DNA from: Bryopsis sp. KO-2023 | Lineage: Eukaryota > Chlorophyta > Ulvophyceae > Bryopsidales > Bryopsidaceae | Length of the DNA stretch: 64,000 nucleotides | Reading direction: 5' to 3' | NCBI GenBank assembly: GCA_030272585.1 | Contig: BSYQ01000008.1 | Coordinates: 868,001-932,000, forward strand | In this document: in pieces, positions 12,642 through 25,192 of the stretch | How the letters are laid out: each line of letters opens with the position of its first letter | Position numbering within the stretch: position 1 is the first letter of the stretch | Program-made: the position numbers and the translations under genes | Notes under the pieces: generated by a model | Databases searched by the model: none | What the model was told of the DNA's origin: nothing | What the model saw: the letters and a program-made list of their open reading frames with translations, nothing else

Positions 12642-14318
12642 ATGTCCGGCCAGACGCCGCCACAACTACCACCTATTCCACCTCCCGAGGAGGAAGTGGT
12701 GGAGGATAACCAACTAATTCCCGTGGTCTATCCAGATGTGGTGCACCCACCAGCGCAGCAAATACATGATTTGCAGTGGGAGAGACATGTACCCGACCAG
12801 GTTGAGGAACCGGACGAAGACTTAGACGACGAACAAGAGTCGGAAGAGTCCGGGGACGAGGAGTATGATGAGGATATGGAGGACATCCCGACAATAGAAG
12901 TCACCAACATCCTTCACCATGAACATCAGCACATAAACGTCCACCAGCAGGAGGTGCACGTTCATGGTGTGGACGAGGGACAACTTAGGGACACAGCTGA
13001 GCATGTGTATGCCGCTGTCTCCTCGAATGTGCAAGAGGTCGCACAAAACCTGGAAGGACAAGTTCACGAGCAGGTTCAGCGTGCAGAGTCGACCTTAAAA
13101 GGCGACCTGAAAGAGGAATATGAGCAGTTCGTGCTCTATGTCAGGAAGGAGGCCCAGAAGCTGGTCGAACACAATACTGAGTCGATAGAAAGACAACAGA
13201 AATTGTTAGACCACCAGCACAAATTGCTGGAACAGAATATAAAGTCCACAGAGCGGATCGACAGAAATCTGTTGGGTAAGTATGATAACGAGGCTATTCT
13301 GCAAGAGCGACTCGATCGGATGCAGGAATCAGCCCGTACCCAAGCTGAAGCTGTTGATCAAAACAATACGCTCAGGGAGAAACAAATTCTGTCTCTGCAA
13401 GCCTCTCTGACAAAAGTTGCTGAAGGTATGCGCCTACAGCAGACAACGCTGGATAACCTTGCTAGGACTACTGATGAGTCTCGGTGCGAGCAAGTCGACC
13501 ACCAAGGCCAGCTAGATACACTCTCAGGCCTGGTAAGCCAGAGCCTAAAAGTGTTGCGGGACTTACACCAAGCCGAAGAACAACGCAAACAAAGAAGAGC
13601 GGAACGAGGCAGTGTGAGTTCTGATGACACTGCAGGAGGACACAGGTCGATGCAACTGATGGAGAAATTTCTATCAGACGCGACAGAGAAACAGCAGACT
13701 TTGGAAAGTAACCTATCCAAGTATGTTGATTCTAAGTTCAAAGAAACACTGAGTGCGTGGAAAAAACGGGAGAAAGTTCGAGTCCCGGCTCAGGACCCAG
13801 TTGTAGTGGGTATGATGGGAACAGGAACTGGCACGGTCACTTTGCCGGCCACGACAGCTGCAGCCACAAGCGTTCCTTTTGTGTCATCCACTCCTCTTAC
13901 CAGTATCCCATTTCCGGTACCACCTATTCCGGATCTGAGTACTTTTACTGGTCTAACTACGTTAGGAGGATTGGGTGGTCGCAGCCCATCAACAACTGTC
14001 GCAGACTCCGTAGGAGGAGGTTCTCCCTCTTCCTGGGGATTATTCACATCCCCAAGAACATGGACTGCACGGAGTCCTGCGCCGCCACAAACTATGGCAA
14101 TGGGCGCACCATTCGGCCAAGCGGGTCAACTGGGCACGGCCAGACCCATACTTAGTGCCCCTGTAACGAGTGTATTACCACCAACGACATCCATGTTAAC
14201 ACAACCACTGACGACAGTTCCGCTGTCTGTCTTCTATCCAATCCCGGCTCTTAACACCCAACCTGGTACCCAACCAGGGATCCAACCAGGAAACCAACCA
14301 GGCACCCAACCAAATTGA
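12642..14318 (+). CDS. Gag-like coiled-coil protein of the small LTR element
   Basis: One open frame of 558 aa. The N-terminus is Pro-rich, then very acidic (EEPDEDLDDEQESEESGDEE), then carries HINVHQQEVHVHGV. Long heptad stretches follow at about residues 115-345 (coiled coil), then a Pro/Thr/Ser-rich tail ending in QPG repeats. The HV-rich motif and the following coil resemble the Gag N-termini of the chromoviruses at 46394-48661 (NVQNVHHVEVNQ) and 49724-50200 ([11 protein letters not shown]). No CCHC zinc knuckle or capsid-like segment is visible. The stop codon TGA is supplied by the first bases of the 3' LTR. A structural, particle-forming or hitch-hiking role is inferred. Confidence 0.75.
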   Translation: MSGQTPPQLPPIPPPEEEVVEDNQLIPVVYPDVVHPPAQQIHDLQWERHVPDQVEEPDEDLDDEQESEESGDEEYDEDMEDIPTIEVTNILHHEHQHINVHQQEVHVHGVDEGQLRDTAEHVYAAVSSNVQEVAQNLEGQVHEQVQRAESTLKGDLKEEYEQFVLYVRKEAQKLVEHNTESIERQQKLLDHQHKLLEQNIKSTERIDRNLLGKYDNEAILQERLDRMQESARTQAEAVDQNNTLREKQILSLQASLTKVAEGMRLQQTTLDNLARTTDESRCEQVDHQGQLDTLSGLVSQSLKVLRDLHQAEEQRKQRRAERGSVSSDDTAGGHRSMQLMEKFLSDATEKQQTLESNLSKYVDSKFKETLSAWKKREKVRVPAQDPVVVGMMGTGTGTVTLPATTAAATSVPFVSSTPLTSIPFPVPPIPDLSTFTGLTTLGGLGGRSPSTTVADSVGGGSPSSWGLFTSPRTWTARSPAPPQTMAMGAPFGQAGQLGTARPILSAPVTSVLPPTTSMLTQPLTTVPLSVFYPIPALNTQPGTQPGIQPGNQPGTQPN

Positions 14319-14418
14319 TAGTAGAACTCGGGTTTTGGGTTATTGTGTAGTACAATGGGATGTACGACAGGGTTTATAGGGCAGGGGGCCCTCCTGTAAA
14401 AATTATCTTTCCCAGTGA

Positions 14419-14451
<33 letters not shown>

Positions 14452-14490
14452 TGTGTGTGTTTGTGTCTCGGGGCCTGGGAGCCCCTATCA
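14316..14490 (+). repeat. 3' LTR of the small Gag-only element
   Basis: Direct repeat of 11820-11992. It overlaps the Gag-like stop codon at its first bases. No purine tract precedes it; the upstream bases are CCAACCAGG repeats. Confidence 0.9.
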
Positions 14491-14495
14491 GAAAT

Positions 14496-15642
14496 CGTAA
14501 AATACTACTTGGGCGACATCCTCTTCAACCCGCGCGCTTGAACGTACCGTGTCGACACTGCTGGACCACGCACTTTTCTTTCAATAAGCGAACACAGTTT
14601 GTGCATTTTCCTTTCAACTCGCAGGTGTCAAATCTGTGTGCGTATTTTTGCAGTAATCCAAAGAACTGCAAGTGTTTGTCCCGGATTTTTTTTGGGGTGT
14701 GTGTGTGTGTGGAATGCAGTGGTATCAGCAAGGCATTGTGCTGGAAGATTGGCAGTAGTGGAAAAATAAAAGCGAAATTTCAGGGAACCACTTGATTTTG
14801 AATACCATCATGCCATGGAATCGCTTGATCGTGATTCCAAGCTAAGCTTCGTGATTTTGACTTGATGCTATTTTGAATGAATAAATGAATTATTTTTTAT
14901 TGAATAAACTGCATCGGTGAGTTTTGTTATTTCCCTTTGCGGAAAATAAAAGAAAATGAACGGCTGTGGTAATTGTATGAAAAATTAATGTTCCGTTTCG
15001 AAATCATGTTCCAATCATGAAATGTTCACACAGAAAGAAGAAACTACTGCATTGCTTTAGGGGGGTTCTAAAAACCTCAAAAGACCTCTGGAATGATTTT
15101 TTTTCTGGGAGTTGTGCACCTCTTTGTGTGTGTGGGAATATGCTTCCCATATGGGATCTTGGCCAAGATCCTGTTTTCAAAACACAAATACAATTTTATC
15201 TTTGTGAAAGAATGAACCTTGTCTTTTCTTATTCCAATATTCTGGGGACAGACAGGACATTTCAAGTCAGACTTGAAACTGAAGTAGATATTTTAGACAT
15301 GTAGATGTTTAGTAGATATTTTATTCAAGACATCAAAAATCAAAGTCCAATTTTTTTTACATTATTCCCAAACCTAGTGGCAAATCCATAGTTAACCCAT
15401 CATCCTCCAGCTGCATAAGTTGTTGATCCTAATTTCTTAGAAAAAGAACTGCAACTCGATCTTATTCTGAAAAATACGCAGATACTTAAAAAAAAACAAT
15501 GAATCATATTCCCAACTTATCCTGACTGTGATCTTTACAGTTCCAAAAACTTTTGATGCTAGCCTAATCAAATGACAAAACATCGCTACCCCTAAAAATC
15601 CTTTTACTTTACATAATAATTTCTTTTGGACCGAAAACGAAC
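14496..15642. other. Intergenic, no gene seen
   Basis: This is the right flank of the small LTR element and 3' flank of the second Kazal gene. AT-rich, with a short GT repeat near 14697-14710. No supported exon. Confidence 0.45.
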
Positions 15643-18373
15643 TCAGTTCTTGCAAAGTCTGTCGACCTCTCCGTTGAAAATATTGACAGCATCCTGCAAA
15701 AAAAAAAAAAAAAACGTCGTTGAAAACCTCGTTCCTCGTTTCAGTTGATCTCTCCGTTGAAAAAAAAACCCACACCAATCATCTCAGTATTAGCAGCGAT
15801 TTCACGGTGCCCATCAGGATTTAAGCAAGAAGCTTCCATCCCCCCCAAAAAAAAATTCAGATTTTAGCTACTGAAACCTTTCCTCTTCAATTCGAGTTTC
15901 CATTAGTCACCTGTAAGGTGGAGCATTCTTCCAACCCTGGCACTGGACCTCTGGTCAAAACCGTCCTGCACCTCCGGTTACTGATGTTGTCGAATGCTTT
16001 CGATCTGCATGCATTCTCAGCTTCCACCAAGCATGCACCCTCCAAAACCTTCTCCAGCAATGCTAAAAACAGACACCGAAAATATGATCGTCAAAACGTG
16101 CTGCCATGATGCCGTCTGTGCTTGTAACATTACCCCCCCCCCAAAAAAAAAAAAAAATGAAAATGAAAAATGAAGTCGCAGTCCAGAAAAACACACTTTC
16201 TTCCCAGGCAAAAGAAAGATGTTGCTAGAACATGGAAAATCATGAACAACCCCTAGGCCTTCCCCGCCCACCACCCTCAAGAAAGAAAAAGAAAATGCAT
16301 TGTATTAAGGGAATCCTTAGCTTTCAGGGTGAGCTCTTACCATCTGCTGGGTTTTCTGAAGAAGATTTGGCCACGGCAGCTGCATGAGCTGTTCGACGTG
16401 GGGAGGAGACAGGGCATTTCAAAAGGAGTGTGGAGCAAGCAGCCCTGGCTGCAGCCACCGATGCAGCCTCTCCCCTTCTCACACACTCGTCCAGAAAATC
16501 TGCCGTTATCCCACACAATAACGAAACCTGAGATTTTGAAAGATTCTGAATTTCGAAGGATCATTAAGTTTTTGAAACCTCGATCGATGGGGTGCATGAA
16601 ACTGTTTTTTCTTCATTTTTTGGGGTTTAAAAGACAGCACCCACCGTTGATATCAGAGGGTGTGGATGGTGGTTTCATGCAAGGACAGGCCCCTTTGCAT
16701 TCCACAGACGCTTCGTCGCATTTGGCCTGGCAAGCATTGCTGTACGTCCTACCGTTTTTTCCACACACGGGATCAAAGTCTGCTGTGCAAACGCACCCTG
16801 AAAAAGCAAGATTTGGTGCAAAACGTCAAAAACAAAACGGGAAATAATATTTCAATAATTGAGTGAAAAAAATTATTTATTGAAGAATTTTCAATTCAAT
16901 TATTGAAGAGTGTAATGTGTGTACGTGGATCTGGGCAATACGGGGGGAAAACTTATCGCACCATCCAGAAAAGTTTTCCACCACCTAAGGTTTCTTCCTT
17001 TCCTACTGGGTTATGAGAAAACCAGATATTTTTTTAAATTAGATTTTTATTTTATTATATTTATTATTTTTATTATTTTTATAAAAATCCTGAATCTCAC
17101 ATTCCACAGACAAGATACCACAGCATACAATAAATCGAATAAAATAAGCAGGCCACAGAGGGACTCCAAATTCTGTCAGGGAAAAAGATTCAAAAAATAT
17201 TCTTCAATGCATTATTGGATAGTGAAACATCAAGCCTTGATAATACCACAGTAAGAAACTTTTTCTTTTTTCTTCCGGTGGACAAAAAAAAATTCATTTT
17301 TTTTTAAATAACTCGTGAAAAATGAAAGGTTTTTTTTCCATGTTGAGGAAACGAAGCATGGCGAAAACACACAAACTTTTTTTTTTTGAACATGATATTA
17401 AAAAAACATATATGTAAATATATTTTAAAATATATATATATATTTGTAAAATATGTGCATATATTATATACATATATTTTAAACCCCCACCAGTTGCTGG
17501 ACACGGGCATGGTCCATCGCACTTCTTTTTAACTCCTTTGCAGACAGTTTCACAATCGTTTGTATATGTCCGGCCGTCAACTCCACAAACAGGGAGAAAT
17601 TTGGCGCAAACACATGACGGCGGTCTTGCTGCACACATCAATGTACACCAGTGAATGAAAAAGAAAAAAAAAAAACTGGACAAAAAAGACGATACAAAAC
17701 TCCGGCTTCCATTGTATTCCCAGCATGGGTAAAAGAAAACAAACAATTGGAGACGCACACACAGATGCCACTGAGTTTACTTTTTGTTTTCTCAATTTAT
17801 TTTCTCTTGTAAAAAAAAAATGAATGCAAGCGTGCTGGGTGTATGGGTGTTGAGTAATTGCTTGGATATGCATTACTAATTAAAACGCCCGCGCGTGGAG
17901 CATTTCTGTTACTGAAAAGTGGAGGTGCTGTCTACGTGCAGCACTCCATCGACTCGTTTTCACTCGTCGGCGTCGCAGCCGCTTCATAACCCGAAAGGAA
18001 AGATGGACGATTGCGCGACACAGCTTAACTGATCTGAATACCCACGTTCACAAAGCCGCACTGACACAAAGAATCCGCCTTCACTAATAGACGCCATCAA
18101 GCAAAAAACGTAGAGCTGGTGGAGATCCTACTCAAGGCGCCAAGCCAACCCAAACTCTGAGTTGGATCTCTACAGAGGCCGCTAGATCTACCGGAACGAG
18201 GTAAAACAAAAATAATAAGGCGGATCTCACAAGAGAGTCGATCAACTCGGCTCGGCACGAGATATCAACTTCCAGACTCGAGTTGGTTGAATTAACCCAC
18301 CAGGAGAAACGTGCGCGTCGTCTTGTGCGGACGCCACGCCCAGAAGCAGCAAGCCAAAGACGAAAAGAGACAT
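15643..18373 (-). CDS. Secreted two-domain Kazal-type protease inhibitor, paralogue (six exons)
   Basis: Exons in coding order are 18373-18301, 17628-17491, 16797-16645, 16499-16341, 16062-15911 and 15693-15643. All phases fit and the product is 241 aa. The signal peptide MSLFVFGLLLLGVASA is nearly the same as in the gene at 6110-9014. Two Kazal domains follow (cores LPVCGVDGRTYTNDC and FDPVCGKNGRTYSNAC), each on its own phase-1 exon. Then comes the shared C-terminal region (GEAASVAAARAACST, EGACLVEAENACRSKAF, NGEVDRLCK). The Cys-rich exon 2 of the paralogue has no counterpart here. The pair is head to tail, so it arose by tandem duplication, and the small LTR element later landed between the copies. 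The different Kazal loop residues suggest different protease targets. Function is inferred from the domains only. Confidence 0.84.
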
Positions 18374-19371
18374 CGTTGGTGGTAGCGTGTTTTTTTTTCA
18401 AGGTTATCGTTGAGTTCGATCAAATTCCGTTGGTAGTCGAGCGTTGAGACTTGAGTGTGAATCGAGGAGAAACTGTCTTGTGTATCAGCCGTCGGCGGAC
18501 ACTCACAACTTCCCGGTGAAGTTCTCAGCTCTGAGTGTAACGTGGCTTCCATTGCAAGGATGTTTTCGCAGTGATTTTCATATCAAATATACTCTTTCGT
18601 CTTGACCGGCCCGGTCGGGCCGTCATGTGGACTGTTGGATGGCTGTTCAGTTTCTGGCAGCGTTTCCTTCACGCAACAGGCATCCTACAGGGGTTGGGCT
18701 TCAAAAGCACTTGATAGCAAATGTTTGAACACACACGAGCACACTTGAAGGTTCGAGTAACTGTGCATTCCACCAAGCCGCCGCAATGAGCAAGCACGTG
18801 CGCGGGGTGTGGAGGCCGCCAAGCCAATTATCTAAGATGGAGAGGGAGGAGTTTGTGGAAATTGTGTTCTGTGAACTGGGAAATCAACTCGTTATGACAC
18901 GATAGATGGATTTTTGAGTTTAATGGAAAGAGAAGAGTGACTGTTGGAACGGTGTGCCAGTTTCTGGCAGGAACGATGTATGAGATGTGAATCGGGAAGG
19001 AAACTACTCTGTGTTGGAACAAGAAGTGTCAAATGCTCCTTTAACCATTTCTAGTTTACGCATTCCATTAAAAAAGCATGCTCTGAAAAATCTTACACCA
19101 TCAGAACAGACAATTCGCCCACATCAAATTAACCATAACAATAAAAATGCATGATTCCACACAAACAATCACAACCTAGACAAGTTATGTCCCCCCACAA
19201 TAAAAAATATTATTGCGTGAAAAGCCGAGGAGTATGCAATTCCATTTCAGCATCTCCGAGCAAACTTTTCCGAAAATAAAAGTTCTCTAGAAGCCGATCA
19301 AGAAAATGACAATTATAAAAAAAATCAATGTATGGGATGTCATGCACGATTCATTACAGTCCGCTCAAACT
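18374..19371. other. Intergenic, no gene seen
   Basis: Upstream flank of the second Kazal gene and downstream flank of the sulfotransferase gene. Short ORFs on - at 18132-18552 overlap the Kazal signal-peptide exon and its promoter side and show no domain. Confidence 0.45.
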
Positions 19372-20924
19372 TCACTTTTCTTGCACACCGAATTTCCGAC
19401 CCAATTCTTTGTTAATCCCCTCCCTCATTTCCTTGTAGGAAGCATAACCCGTCACTGGCTTCATCGTGGCGTCCCATTTCAAGTCGAATTTCTTTTGGAG
19501 ATCATCGGAGAATTTGATCTCGGTTCGCTTCCCCTGTCTGACTTTCGAGTTCTGGCCATCCAATCCAGCAGTAGCTGGTCGATCCCAATGCCAATTGAAC
19601 AACGTTTTCAGCGGGCGCTCGTCGAATTTCTCCCAGTGTGATTTCATGAAGTCAAAGCTTGACTGAACCATAGATGAATAGAACCTATAGTCAGGACGGG
19701 GGGTCTGCAATGATTTTAGTTTCTTTTTTTTTTCATTTTCTCTAATTTATTTTCCAATTTATTTTATTTTAATTTTATTTTATACAATTATCGAGTGCAT
19801 CCATCCCCGTCTTTTCCAGACAAGCTCAAGCGATCCCTGCAAAATTCTCAAAAAGGGGGGAGGGCAGCTCCCTGCCCCCCCCCCCCTCCCTAAGAAAAGA
19901 AAAGACTAAACTTCACAATCCCTTCTCAGAAACTGTGAAAGATATAAATTCAAAAAAGGACCTCACACCTGTTTCACGACCAGATCCAGCAATTCAGCAT
20001 CCCCCACCCCAACTCCGATGAATTTTGACACCAGTTCAACACACGCCGGCAAATCATCCAGCATATCTTCGTAGTGCAACCAGAGAACATTGGGATTGTT
20101 TCGATGGGGGTACCAGCTCACAATGACATCCCAAATGGACGCGTTTTCCATAATAGATTCAGCAGGCCCTCGTGACAGATAGAGAGTTTCCAGGAATTCC
20201 TTCACTGATACGGCATCCTTGTCGAATATCCAGCCATTGAAAAAATGATAAAATGAAATCCCTGCTGGCACTGGGTCCCTGAGCATCATGCCCAGCAATC
20301 CATATTTTATGTCTGAAAGTTGCATCAAGCCAGGAAAACCTGGTTTATTTGACCGACACCTTTTTTTTCTTCCCAGAACAGATGAAACGCAAATCGAAAC
20401 AAGAAACGCAAAACAGGAATAGGGCAGAAACACTGGGGGCCAATTTTTACCTCACGACGAAGATATATTTGCCAGCCCCTTTCGGACAGTGGGGATACCA
20501 GGAGTGCGTTTTGTACACTCTGGGAAAGTAGCCCTGATCTTTGTCCAAATCGGTATATCCGTAGTCATGTGCCATTTCGAGGTAAGGTATCACATTTTCG
20601 ATGCAATCGAAGTCCATGCTGCCTCCACTGCGAAGTCCATGAACTATCTGTCCAAAAAAAAACACAACCCAGCCATTGAATTTTCCATTCAACACAACAA
20701 ATCAATGCCGCTGATCGAGTGAAATTCTCGAAATAAGCATGTGGACTTCATGGGTGGAGGATCCCAACCTGCTGCATCCACGTGGTTCCACATTTCGGTG
20801 GGCTGACCACGAAAATGTCGGTCGGCTGTGGTTTGAACCTCTCCAGGCCTTTCAGACGACTCTCGTCCGTCTCGGGTTTCAAACTTTTCAGAAGCTTCAC
20901 CCCCTCACTCTCGCTGCCGTCCAT
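19372..20924 (-). CDS. PAPS-dependent sulfotransferase (four exons)
   Basis: Exons in coding order are 20924-20769, 20647-20451, 20278-19969 and 19704-19372. Phases agree and give 331 aa, a normal length for the cytosolic sulfotransferase family. It transfers sulfate from PAPS to a hydroxyl or amine acceptor. The 5'-phosphosulfate loop PPKCGTTWMQQ (about residues 42-52) spans the exon 1/2 junction. KTH with the likely catalytic His is near residue 100. The 3'-phosphate motif VVRDPVPAGIS (R118, S126) spans the exon 2/3 junction. The C-terminal GxxGxxK-type segment is weak (RQGKRTE). There is no signal peptide or membrane anchor, so it should be soluble. The start is the first ATG in the open frame. 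The acceptor substrate cannot be read from the sequence. Confidence 0.9.
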
Positions 20925-23499
20925 GATCTGGCTGCGCGTGTGTCGTCCCCAAATCGAGATTGCATGGCAGCGATGGAGCGCTGCAATTCATCACAGAGTC
21001 CACTGTACATTGTGCAAGTGACCTGGCCAGTGAGGCGAAAAGAGGATTATGTGTCGTCTGGAACATCCATGTAATGGATGTTCAGACAGGTTAAAGGAGG
21101 CTGATGAGCCAGATGAGGGAGGCTGAGTAAGCTGTTGTGAATTGCAGGAAACAAAACCTGTTCTGGAACCAAGAGGAGTTAGTCTTTTTTTCGACAAGAG
21201 CCTTGTCCCTCCCTCCCGGGTGAGAGTAGAAGGAAGGAAAGAGTTCTTGGAGAAAAAAGAGGTGCTAAGGCGTGGTGATACCAGTTTAGGAACGAGTGGT
21301 TTTTCAGAGTAGCTCAGAAATGAAGTGGGATTTGCAGTGGACAGGATTGGGACTTTGTAATTTTCTTGAGCAGTAAAAGTGCAAGGAGTGGGAAGTCCAC
21401 TGGACATGCTATTGAAATGTACTGAAAGAATAAAGTAAAGCACAACCTGGCAAGCCAGACGAACTGGTGGATGGCCTAGTTTAAGCCCCGTGTCCGCAAA
21501 TCCCACGTGCCCAACTGACACGAGTGGGAGAGCATCTGACGAGCTCTGGTCTGGAAAATTACTAATCCTTTTTTCCTCATCTGTGTGTCTGGGTGTTTTT
21601 TGGTGGGTACAACAACAACATCAACAATAATTACATATTTATTACATATTACATATTTTTGTGGGTAAGCATTCCAAACAAACAAACAAACAACCATAAG
21701 TTACATTGTGGAGGAGAATCGCATTCCAACAGCAATCCACGATCATGCTTTTTTCCCATGTGTTGCGTCTTGATGATCTAGATGTCCGTTCGTCCCCCAA
21801 ATAATTAGTTGTTGCCATGTCTGTCATGCAAAAATGTTTTGTTCCAGATTTAACAGGGAAAGAAAATCCCCAGTGCACTTGGCTCATATTCAGCACAGTT
21901 CACTGTGGGTGTGTCTTTTCACAAAAGGCAGTTCAATTTGGGGCTCAACCCTACCCAGAAAATTTATCCATTAACCCTGATGCAGCTCAGGCGGTTGCCA
22001 GTTCCCTGGCAACAATCCAAGGATTGCACATGGAACATCCAAGCACCAGCAATGCAATCTGAAAAAATTCTTATCGATTGCCATTGATAAGCATCCCAAC
22101 TCTAGCTGCTGCCCCTTGAATCGTGACTTGAGAAAATCCGGGTGTCAAGAACATCGATTGAGAAAAAACGGTTGCATGAGATGGTCAAGAATCGTCACAG
22201 AAACAAAAACACTGCTCAAAGTCCCTGCTGTTATTCCACTGTGATTCCAGTCCTCTCATCATTTCATATTCACCCTTCTAATCACAGCTGAACCTGAACC
22301 TAGAGCAACGATTCCTCACGATTGCCTGTGGACAGTCGTTCCAACCAGAGCCACAAAACGCATTCATGACTGCAGTGGCTAATACACATTCAAAAGCTGC
22401 TGTCCCTTAGGCCCCCCCTCCTTTGCTCCAACCTCGCTTTCATAGATGCCCTTGAAATTCTCTATTGTATGAACACCTCAGATTCCAGCAGACAGGGCCA
22501 ACATCCATATACTATCAGCAGTATGTTGTTTTTCCGTTATCGACATGTCCAATTGTCACACGCACATATAAATATATACAATTTATTTTTTACATATGGA
22601 GCAGCAAGCACAAAAGAAACATCGAAGAAATAAAATATTAGATCGCCTTCAATCCCAATTACAAAGCAAAAACCACAAACACACATAGTTCTATGTGAAT
22701 TTTCACACCTTTTTCTTCCCCCCCGTGTGAATTCCAGCACATTTCTCACCAAATCGTGAAATAGTGATAGAGAGTTCATTCCCTAAAGTACCAACGCCAA
22801 CACTCTTTCCCCCGAAAGGGAATTATACCCACGATGATAAGGGGGCGAAACTAAAAAAAGCAACAAAGCATTGAAAACACCGCAACCCACTGATGAAAAA
22901 AAACACACACACATAACACACCCCTCTCAGCTTCTTAAATGTTCAACAATAAGGTTCCAAAAATATTATATAACAGCAGAAATACAAACAGTTCAAAAGA
23001 AAGCGTGTTCTCAACACCACAATCCCCAGTAGTCTTTCTATAATTAGAAATACGCAGCCATACCTCCAAAAAAACACCACCAAAAAAAAAACACACACAC
23101 GAAAAGATAAAACTATTTCCGGATGATAATAATTAACCTTTTTTTCTCTTTTTTTAAAACCATAAATTAAAACAGCATAAAATGAAAAAGATCGCAAATA
23201 GGAAGTATCCGAGAAGAATCAAGCAAACATATTAGAACACCCAACGATTTTATTATGTCGATGCCCTCTGTATCATAATTTTTTTTCAGAACTTGTACAA
23301 CTCAACCCAACAGACACCCACCATGAGGGCTAAACTATCAGCTTTAAGAAAAAACTTTTTTCTTCTTCTTTTTTTTTTCACAGTCCCTGTGGGCAGCAGC
23401 TTTGGATTGACATCCAATCAATACGTGTGAAAAACTCCCACTTAAAAAACCCAAAACCAACAACGAAAGGATCGGCTCGATATTCTACTGCAAAGAAAC
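20925..23499. other. Long stretch without a resolved gene
   Basis: This lies between the sulfotransferase start and the last exon I can place of the acyl-CoA synthetase gene, both on -. The missing C-terminal exons of the synthetase should lie here, but I could not pick them out. The rest is AT-rich with CA/AC runs near 22900-23110. Confidence 0.4.
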
Positions 23500-25144
23500 C
23501 CTTTCGTGTCTGCCCAGGATTCGGAATTTCCCATCCTGCAGCAATTGCCCAGTCTCCCCTATTCAAAACAAAAAAAAACAAGAAAATGGCTATATTCAAC
23601 AAAAAAACAGAAAGAAAACGGCATGTATGAATTCGATTTCTGACAAAATTGCACGCTGTGAACTCATGCGAGCAATCTGACACATCAAAACCCCTAAAAA
23701 TCAAAACTCATATGAAAACTCATATGAGCTCAAAAATCAGTGAATCATGTGGAAGGACCTTGTCTACGTTCGAAAAAAGGCGGAAGTGGGAACTACGACT
23801 GGGCAATTTTGAAAATGCTCTGTCACAGGTCGGAGCTTCTCAGAAGCTGGGAACGGTGATCGAAGGGGAATCTCTCTTCAATGATGGGACAGCATATGTC
23901 GTCTTCCTCTTTTTCAAGGTGGCTTTCACATTTCCAGCAACTTCGTTGCCATGCATTTCTTGCTAACTATTGATAAAAAAATCGAACTCTCCCCCCCCCC
24001 AAAAAAAAAATTAATTAATAAGTTGATAAAAAACATGATAAAAAGAAAACTCACCTGTGTGGAAATACCCATCTTTGTCAAGAGCTCCGGTGGGATTACG
24101 ATTGCCACCCTCCAAGTAACCTTGGAAAATAGACGGCCCCTTCAAGCAGACTTTCCCAGTAGCATCGCAATCCTCACTCTGCTCCACGATTTTTCCTTCA
24201 GAATCCACCAATCTCAGTTCCATATCCCCCGACCCCAAGAGAAATCCATTTTTGGAGCCGTCCATGCTGTTTTTGCTGGGCAAGGTCAACGATGCAACTC
24301 CGATCTGGTTGGAAGTGTAGGTTTTGACCACCGGAATTCCCAGGGAAGTGAAAAAATCAAGCAGATAGAAGGAAAGATGGTGGTGCGTCGAGATGGTCAT
24401 GCGTATCGATCGCATGTCAGACTCGTGGGAAATGCCAGGGAGAAAATTTTTGAGCAACCGTGAAAAAAAAATCCATCCCCAGTGCTTCTTCATGCCAAAG
24501 AGTCCCCTCCTGTAATTGCCCCACATCTCAAAATCAACAGCACATTTTGACCCAAAAAAACCCATCCTAATTAACTGGTTTCGATCTGAGAAACAATCAA
24601 TTTCAAAAATTCCAACATAAATTCCACCAAAAAAAGAAAGACAAAAAGACAGGTTAATTGTTGCTTGTACTACTTCAAACATATTTAGATTTTATATGGA
24701 AGAAAAAATGCCTGAAAACAAAAAATACTGTCTCCCACTTGATAAAAAAAAGACGGTGATATGTGTAAAACGAAAACCGACTTGGAAAAAAAAAAGAGTA
24801 AAATGGAAACGTTACCAGTTGAAAGATGGTCTGCTGGGGACAGCAATTTGATACAGGTTTTCGATATCATCAGCGCTTCCACAGAATAACGTCGGCCGGG
24901 CTGCACGGATATCGTCCAGTAAAGTCACGCCACGCTGAGAAATTGCATGCAGCCGAAGAAAAAAAGGCATCACAGAACTCAGTTAACCCCTCATCAAAAG
25001 ATGCTGCAAAAAAAAAAAAAAAAATCTGCGTAGATTTACAAACAGTGTTTTAAAAAAGAAATTCGAGGTCTCACACACCTTAAAATAAAATAAATATTTG
25101 GTAAAGTATAACACCATGACATAACATCAACTCACAGTTCATAC

Positions 25145-25192
<48 letters not shown>

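Larger units (their letters stand above)
11820..14490 (+). mobile_element. Small non-autonomous LTR retrotransposon with one Gag-like ORF (TR-GAG type)
   Basis: LTRs of 173 and 175 bp (11820-11992, 14316-14490) begin TGATAG and end CTATCA. They are flanked by the 5-bp target duplication GAAAT (11815-11819, 14491-14495). A primer-binding site lies 2 bp inside the 5' LTR. The interior has a leader and a single 558-aa ORF; there is no protease, reverse transcriptase or integrase. The LTRs differ mainly in the length of a CT/GT microsatellite plus about one base, so the copy is young but older than the nest at 30-58 kb. The one ORF looks whole. It probably moves using enzymes of a related chromovirus such as the elements at 32639-57849 and 48900-57232, which share TGATA/TATCA ends, the primer site and a similar Gag N-terminus. 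Confidence 0.88.

Noticed and set aside
20991-21521. 176-aa Ser-rich frame on - upstream of the sulfotransferase
   Set aside because: No domain, low complexity, and the sulfotransferase starts cleanly at 20924. Likely flank or untranslated leader.
23378-23704. 108-aa frame on - read as a separate small protein
   Set aside because: Another frame of the same strand gives GETGQLLQDGKFRILGR in correct phase with the synthetase-like exon at 24509-24055, a far better explanation.
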